Of a DNA stretch of 64,000 nt, positions 60,616 through 64,000 are shown one piece after another. Within the stretch, counting starts at the first letter, position 1, and each line of letters opens with the position of its first letter. Source of the DNA: an uncultured Prevotellaceae bacterium (GTDB lineage Bacteria > Bacteroidota > Bacteroidia > Bacteroidales > Bacteroidaceae); the NCBI GenBank assembly GCA_902776475.1, contig CACYQD010000004.1:62001-126000 (forward strand). Direction: 5' to 3'. Below the pieces are notes generated by a model that was not told the origin of the DNA, did no database searches, and saw nothing but the letters and a program-made list of their open reading frames with translations. A program made the position numbers and the translations under genes.

Positions 60616-63600
60616 TTATTTGACCATCACCTTCTGATGGCCAATGATATAAACGCCCGAAGGCAGTCCCTGAAGCGCCTGACGCCTGTCAGCGCCATGA
60701 CGGATGCGCTGTCCTGAGAGCGACCACACATCGACCCCTTGCTGGTCTTCGGCCAGCACAGGCATGATGGACGTGAAATCCTCCCGAGAGTAGTCGCTGT
60801 TGTTTGTCAGATACATGTCGCTGACCCTGATGCTCTGTCCTCCGGTGCCCCAGAACGACACGATCCGGATGTTCTTGGTGTCAAGAGGCTGTCCTTTCTT
60901 ATTGCCATCACTGGTGTATTTGGCCGTCTGCAGGTTGAGCACGATCTGCTTCTTCGATCCGAAGTCAGGAGTGCTGCAACAAGGAGACCAGATGCTGCCC
61001 TCGGTAAAGATGTTGAGATGCGAGCTGCTGCTGGTGGCGGCAAGTTGGATGACGAGATACTTATAGTCCGACATATCCGCTCCGTTCTGGTATTCCCATC
61101 CCATCTGCCCCCATTGTCCTGGTTTGAAGGTGCGGGTTTCCTCATCATAGGTGCCCTGTGAGAAGAGGCTCGTGTTGATATATTCCGCCCCGAAGGGGAA
61201 GAACGTGGAGCACACGGAGAAAGAAGCCACCAGCGTGTTTCCCATCGGATCGGTATAGGAAGCCTTGACATTGGCGATACCCTCCTTCAATCCCCTTATC
61301 TGTCCGTTTTTGATGGAAATCACGTCGCCGCTGATCTCATAGGAAGCCTCGGCAGCCACGTTGGCCGTATGTCCGTCGCGGTAGGTAGCCATCAGTTGCA
61401 GATTGCCTGCGTTGCCCACCATCACCTCCATCTCCGGGTCATCCACGTTCATCGACACCGCTGTGAGCATGTCTTCGCTGAAGCCCTCGAAGTCTGCAGG
61501 ATAATAGAAATCCTCCTCAAAACTATCTTCGGTAGAGAACCAGTCGAAGTCCGCATAGCCCCTCTCACCGTTTTCCTTGGAAGCATAGCAGAAGATGCCG
61601 AAACGAGCACCCACAAAAACAGACAGGTTGAATCCCAGTCTGGTTTGTCCGCCAAGCGGTGTATAAGTCTGGTTGTCGAACGAGTAATAGAACTGCGTCT
61701 GACTGGTGCCATAGGTGATGGCAGCCCTCAGATAGACTACATCACTTTCGAGAGTGACACCATCGACCACAGACGGAGAGAAATTGTTGTTTGATGTCAG
61801 CTGGTCCTGCCACCACACCAGTTGCTTCTTGCCGTCCCTCATCTCCACGGCAATCGCGGCATAAGGGTCTTGGAAGATGCAGATACCGGCACGGTCGCCT
61901 TCCTGCAGATGGCTCACATCGAGGCGTATCGTACCTGTCGAGGGTTGTGAGGCCTTGTTGTGATAGGCATGGATGCGCTGGGTCAGCATATTGCGGGCCT
62001 GTGTCAACCGGTCAGCCGTACCGGAAGTTCTCAAGCGCAGCCATCCGGGCCTTTCAAAGAGGCTCCATGCCCCACCGTCGGGGTTGTGGTTCCACTCCCA
62101 CTGCATCCCGATGGGATATGAACGGAAGTTATCATTTGTGGGCAAGGCATGGATGGGATAGGACGAGCCGACCGACGGTTTGGCATGTGTCTTGCACGGT
62201 ACGCCATTGTCGCCGACGACAGGCCATCCGTCCTCCCATATCACCGGTTGCAAGTTGGGCATACGTCCAAGGGCCCCCAGGTCCTCCTGCATGATGGTCC
62301 ACCACTCACCTGTCGGCGTATCAAAGAGCGCGCCCTGGTGCACGGTATTGACATTGCCGTTGATATATTTATCCACGAGCATCTTTTCCTCGTATGGTCC
62401 AAAAATGTTCTTGGATCGGAATACGGTCTGTCCTGACGGCCATCCGCCGTAGGTGGCATAGATGTAATAATAGTCGCCGATCTTATAGAGATGGCAGCCT
62501 TCGAGTCCGCTCTTGTCGCTGATGACGCGCTCCTCGCGGATGAAGTTGAAGTCCTCGTCGAGTTCGCACATCTGGATATTGCCGATGCCGCAGGCCACAT
62601 AAACTTTTCCATTGTCGAAAAGCATGCCCGGATCATAGTAGATGCGCGACAACTGCCGTTTTTCCCAAGGTCCTTCGGGATCGGAGGCCGTGAGCAACCA
62701 GCCACCGGCATCATTGCCGTTGATGAGGATATAGAACTTGCCGTCATGATACTTCATGGAACAAGCCCACATCCCCCTGGCGTAGGCGTTCTGACCATTC
62801 TGCAGGTTATAGCTGTCGGTGGCGGCAAGCTGTTCCAAGGGCCGTGCACAGTATTCCCAGTTGACCAGGTCCTTCGACTTGATGATGGTGGCACCGGGGA
62901 AGTGGTGCATAGTGGTGGAGACCATGTAGAAGGTGTCGCCGACACGAATCACATCAGGATCAGGGAAATCGGCGAAGACCACAGGATTCTGGTATTCGCC
63001 TGTACCCAGGTCGCTCACTGAGAACGTAGCGAAGTCAGCATGAGGCCAGTCCTGAACGTAGTATTCTGCGTACCAGTCCATGCAAGCCTTTCCGCAAGCC
63101 TCCTCCAGTCCGCCGAAGGCAGGCACCACCGACCCGTCTTTCAGCAATTGGTCGATATCGAAGAGGCAACCTGTCCCGGAGAGCGTCATCGAGATATTGC
63201 CGAAATAGTCGAGCATCGTCTTGTAGGCCGTTCCCCACTTTGAGGTAGACCCCGTGGCCCAAGTGCCGTAATTGGGCTGTACCCAGTTGCCGTGCTCATC
63301 ATAATGCCCCTCAGCATTGGGATTCACTGGACTCCAGTCCACCTCTGTGATGATGACGGGATTGGTATCGACCACGGGCACCTGTTTATGGAAATTGTTG
63401 ATTTTGTTCTGCGGGTCAGGGTTGTCATCACTGCAACCATACCATCCGCAATAGTCATGGACGGCATACCCGATGTTGTAGCCCTCTATGGGATAAGAGG
63501 CATAACTGGTGTAGTTGGCCTGCCATCCCGTGCCCGGCACCCAGATGATGCCGGTGAAGCCGTTGGCCCGCATCTTGTCAACGATGGGTTGGAAATAGTC

Positions 63601-63999
63601 ATGCAATGCCCTTGCGTCATCAGAACCGTCGGCGTTTCTCACCGAAACGGGTTCGTTGGCCAGTTCGATGCTGATCTGTCCGGCATATTTCCTGATTTCC
63701 TCTTTTTGTGTGACGATGTCCCACACGGTCATCAGGTATTGCTGATAGTAGTCGCCCACCTTCAGATTCTGGGGGCAGACACCCGGTGGACGCACCACGA
63801 CATACATGCCGTGGTTCATGGCCTTCTGCATCAGCGGCCAATAAAGAGATGAGAGGAAAGTTCTCAGGCGTGAGGGGTTGAACTTTCTGATATCCGCCTC
63901 ACCTGAAGCGTCGCTGGCCTGTCCTGCGGCTCCCTCATAGACATAGCTGTTGTTAGGGTCATTGGTCCAGGCAGGATCCAAGTGCAGTCGAAACACATC
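60616..63999 (-). CDS. GH5-GH43 bifunctional xylan-degrading enzyme (N-terminus outside window)
   Basis: The frame is open to the right edge, so the start is missing. The visible part (about 1,128 residues) begins inside a GH5 barrel: VVVRPPGVCP, acid/base in ISIELANEPVS (near 63660) and nucleophile in VIITEVDWSP (near 63340). A GH43 propeller follows (FADFPDPDVIRV near 62960, LLTASDPEGPW, NTVHQGALFDTPTGEWW, LQPVIWEDGWPVVGD) with its C-terminal sandwich. Then come an Ig-like Big_2 domain (GNAGNLQLMATYRDGHTANV), a carbohydrate-binding-like domain, and the shared tail ending SGVYIIGHQKVMVK. The combination suggests cleavage of the xylan chain plus removal of arabinose or xylose by one secreted protein. 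Confidence 0.93.
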   Translation of the reverse strand, partial: DVFRLHLDPAWTNDPNNSYVYEGAAGQASDASGEADIRKFNPSRLRTFLSSLYWPLMQKAMNHGMYVVVRPPGVCPQNLKVGDYYQQYLMTVWDIVTQKEEIRKYAGQISIELANEPVSVRNADGSDDARALHDYFQPIVDKMRANGFTGIIWVPGTGWQANYTSYASYPIEGYNIGYAVHDYCGWYGCSDDNPDPQNKINNFHKQVPVVDTNPVIITEVDWSPVNPNAEGHYDEHGNWVQPNYGTWATGSTSKWGTAYKTMLDYFGNISMTLSGTGCLFDIDQLLKDGSVVPAFGGLEEACGKACMDWYAEYYVQDWPHADFATFSVSDLGTGEYQNPVVFADFPDPDVIRVGDTFYMVSTTMHHFPGATIIKSKDLVNWEYCARPLEQLAATDSYNLQNGQNAYARGMWACSMKYHDGKFYILINGNDAGGWLLTASDPEGPWEKRQLSRIYYDPGMLFDNGKVYVACGIGNIQMCELDEDFNFIREERVISDKSGLEGCHLYKIGDYYYIYATYGGWPSGQTVFRSKNIFGPYEEKMLVDKYINGNVNTVHQGALFDTPTGEWWTIMQEDLGALGRMPNLQPVIWEDGWPVVGDNGVPCKTHAKPSVGSSYPIHALPTNDNFRSYPIGMQWEWNHNPDGGAWSLFERPGWLRLRTSGTADRLTQARNMLTQRIHAYHNKASQPSTGTIRLDVSHLQEGDRAGICIFQDPYAAIAVEMRDGKKQLVWWQDQLTSNNNFSPSVVDGVTLESDVVYLRAAITYGTSQTQFYYSFDNQTYTPLGGQTRLGFNLSVFVGARFGIFCYASKENGERGYADFDWFSTEDSFEEDFYYPADFEGFSEDMLTAVSMNVDDPEMEVMVGNAGNLQLMATYRDGHTANVAAEASYEISGDVISIKNGQIRGLKEGIANVKASYTDPMGNTLVASFSVCSTFFPFGAEYINTSLFSQGTYDEETRTFKPGQWGQMGWEYQNGADMSDYKYLVIQLAATSSSSHLNIFTEGSIWSPCCSTPDFGSKKQIVLNLQTAKYTSDGNKKGQPLDTKNIRIVSFWGTGGQSIRVSDMYLTNNSDYSREDFTSIMPVLAEDQQGVDVWSLSGQRIRHGADRRQALQGLPSGVYIIGHQKVMVK

Positions 64000-64000
64000 A

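Noticed and set aside
1..64000. SusC/SusD-type polysaccharide utilisation locus
   Set aside because: Despite many carbohydrate-active enzymes, no TonB-dependent receptor, SusD-like lipoprotein, or hybrid two-component regulator is present in the window.
1..64000. Insertion sequence, integrase or phage genes
   Set aside because: No transposase, recombinase or phage structural motifs were found; the repeats are short and not flanked by such genes.

Overview
The window is about 50% GC DNA from a member of the Bacteroidota, most likely a gut or rumen Prevotella-type organism. Evidence: recurrent TAnnTTTG -7 promoter elements, lipoprotein and Ala-Gln signal peptides, a fimbrillin-like protein, proteins ending in a Prevotella-style C-terminal tail (Tyr-x-Leu-x-Gly-x-Arg ... 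Gly-Ile-Tyr-Ile ... Gly-Lys-Lys), and a dense set of plant cell-wall carbohydrate-active enzymes. There is no SusC/SusD pair, rRNA, insertion sequence, integrase or CRISPR array.

Layout. 1-7.5 kb: surface-glycan genes (GT4 and GT2 glycosyltransferases, an uncharacterised nucleotidyltransferase, a polysaccharide deacetylase carrying an in-frame minisatellite, a small protein next to a GT2, and a GtrA/GtrB pair). 8-12.3 kb: a multidomain PL11 rhamnogalacturonan lyase ending in dockerin-like repeats. 12.7-17.4 kb: deoD, a metallophosphoesterase, secreted proteins of unknown function and a DUF1846 protein. 17.5-28.3 kb: xylan-directed genes (GH10-CBM6 xylanase, CE1-type esterase, a two-headed alpha/beta-hydrolase plus SGNH esterase, a type-B carboxylesterase), a frameshifted gene remnant, an SH3-domain protein and an FKBP isomerase. 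28.4-40.9 kb: a minus-strand operon encoding a 3,355-residue LamG surface protein, a lipoprotein with related modules, a fimbrillin-like protein with an N-terminal dockerin-like repeat, and a 58-residue mini-protein coupled by an ATGA overlap. 41-51 kb: S8 protease, GH43, LicD, TagD-like cytidylyltransferase, an asparagine-synthase-like protein, a second SH3 protein and a second GH43-type enzyme. 51.5-64 kb: a tRNA-like RNA with an enlarged anticodon arm, DUF3237, myo-inositol-1-phosphate synthase, GH28, a DUF2807 lipoprotein, a C10 protease, a GH5 lipoprotein and a GH5-GH43 fusion cut by the window end.

Together the enzymes would attack pectin (PL11, GH28) and arabinoxylan (GH10, GH43, GH5, esterases). 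At least five large secreted proteins share one C-terminal tail, consistent with a type IX-like export route, while the PL11 enzyme has a dockerin-like end instead.

Many intergenic gaps hold short tandem or palindromic repeats. The guanine-rich arrays all have their G-rich strand on the + strand whatever the direction of the neighbouring genes, and one lies inside a coding sequence.
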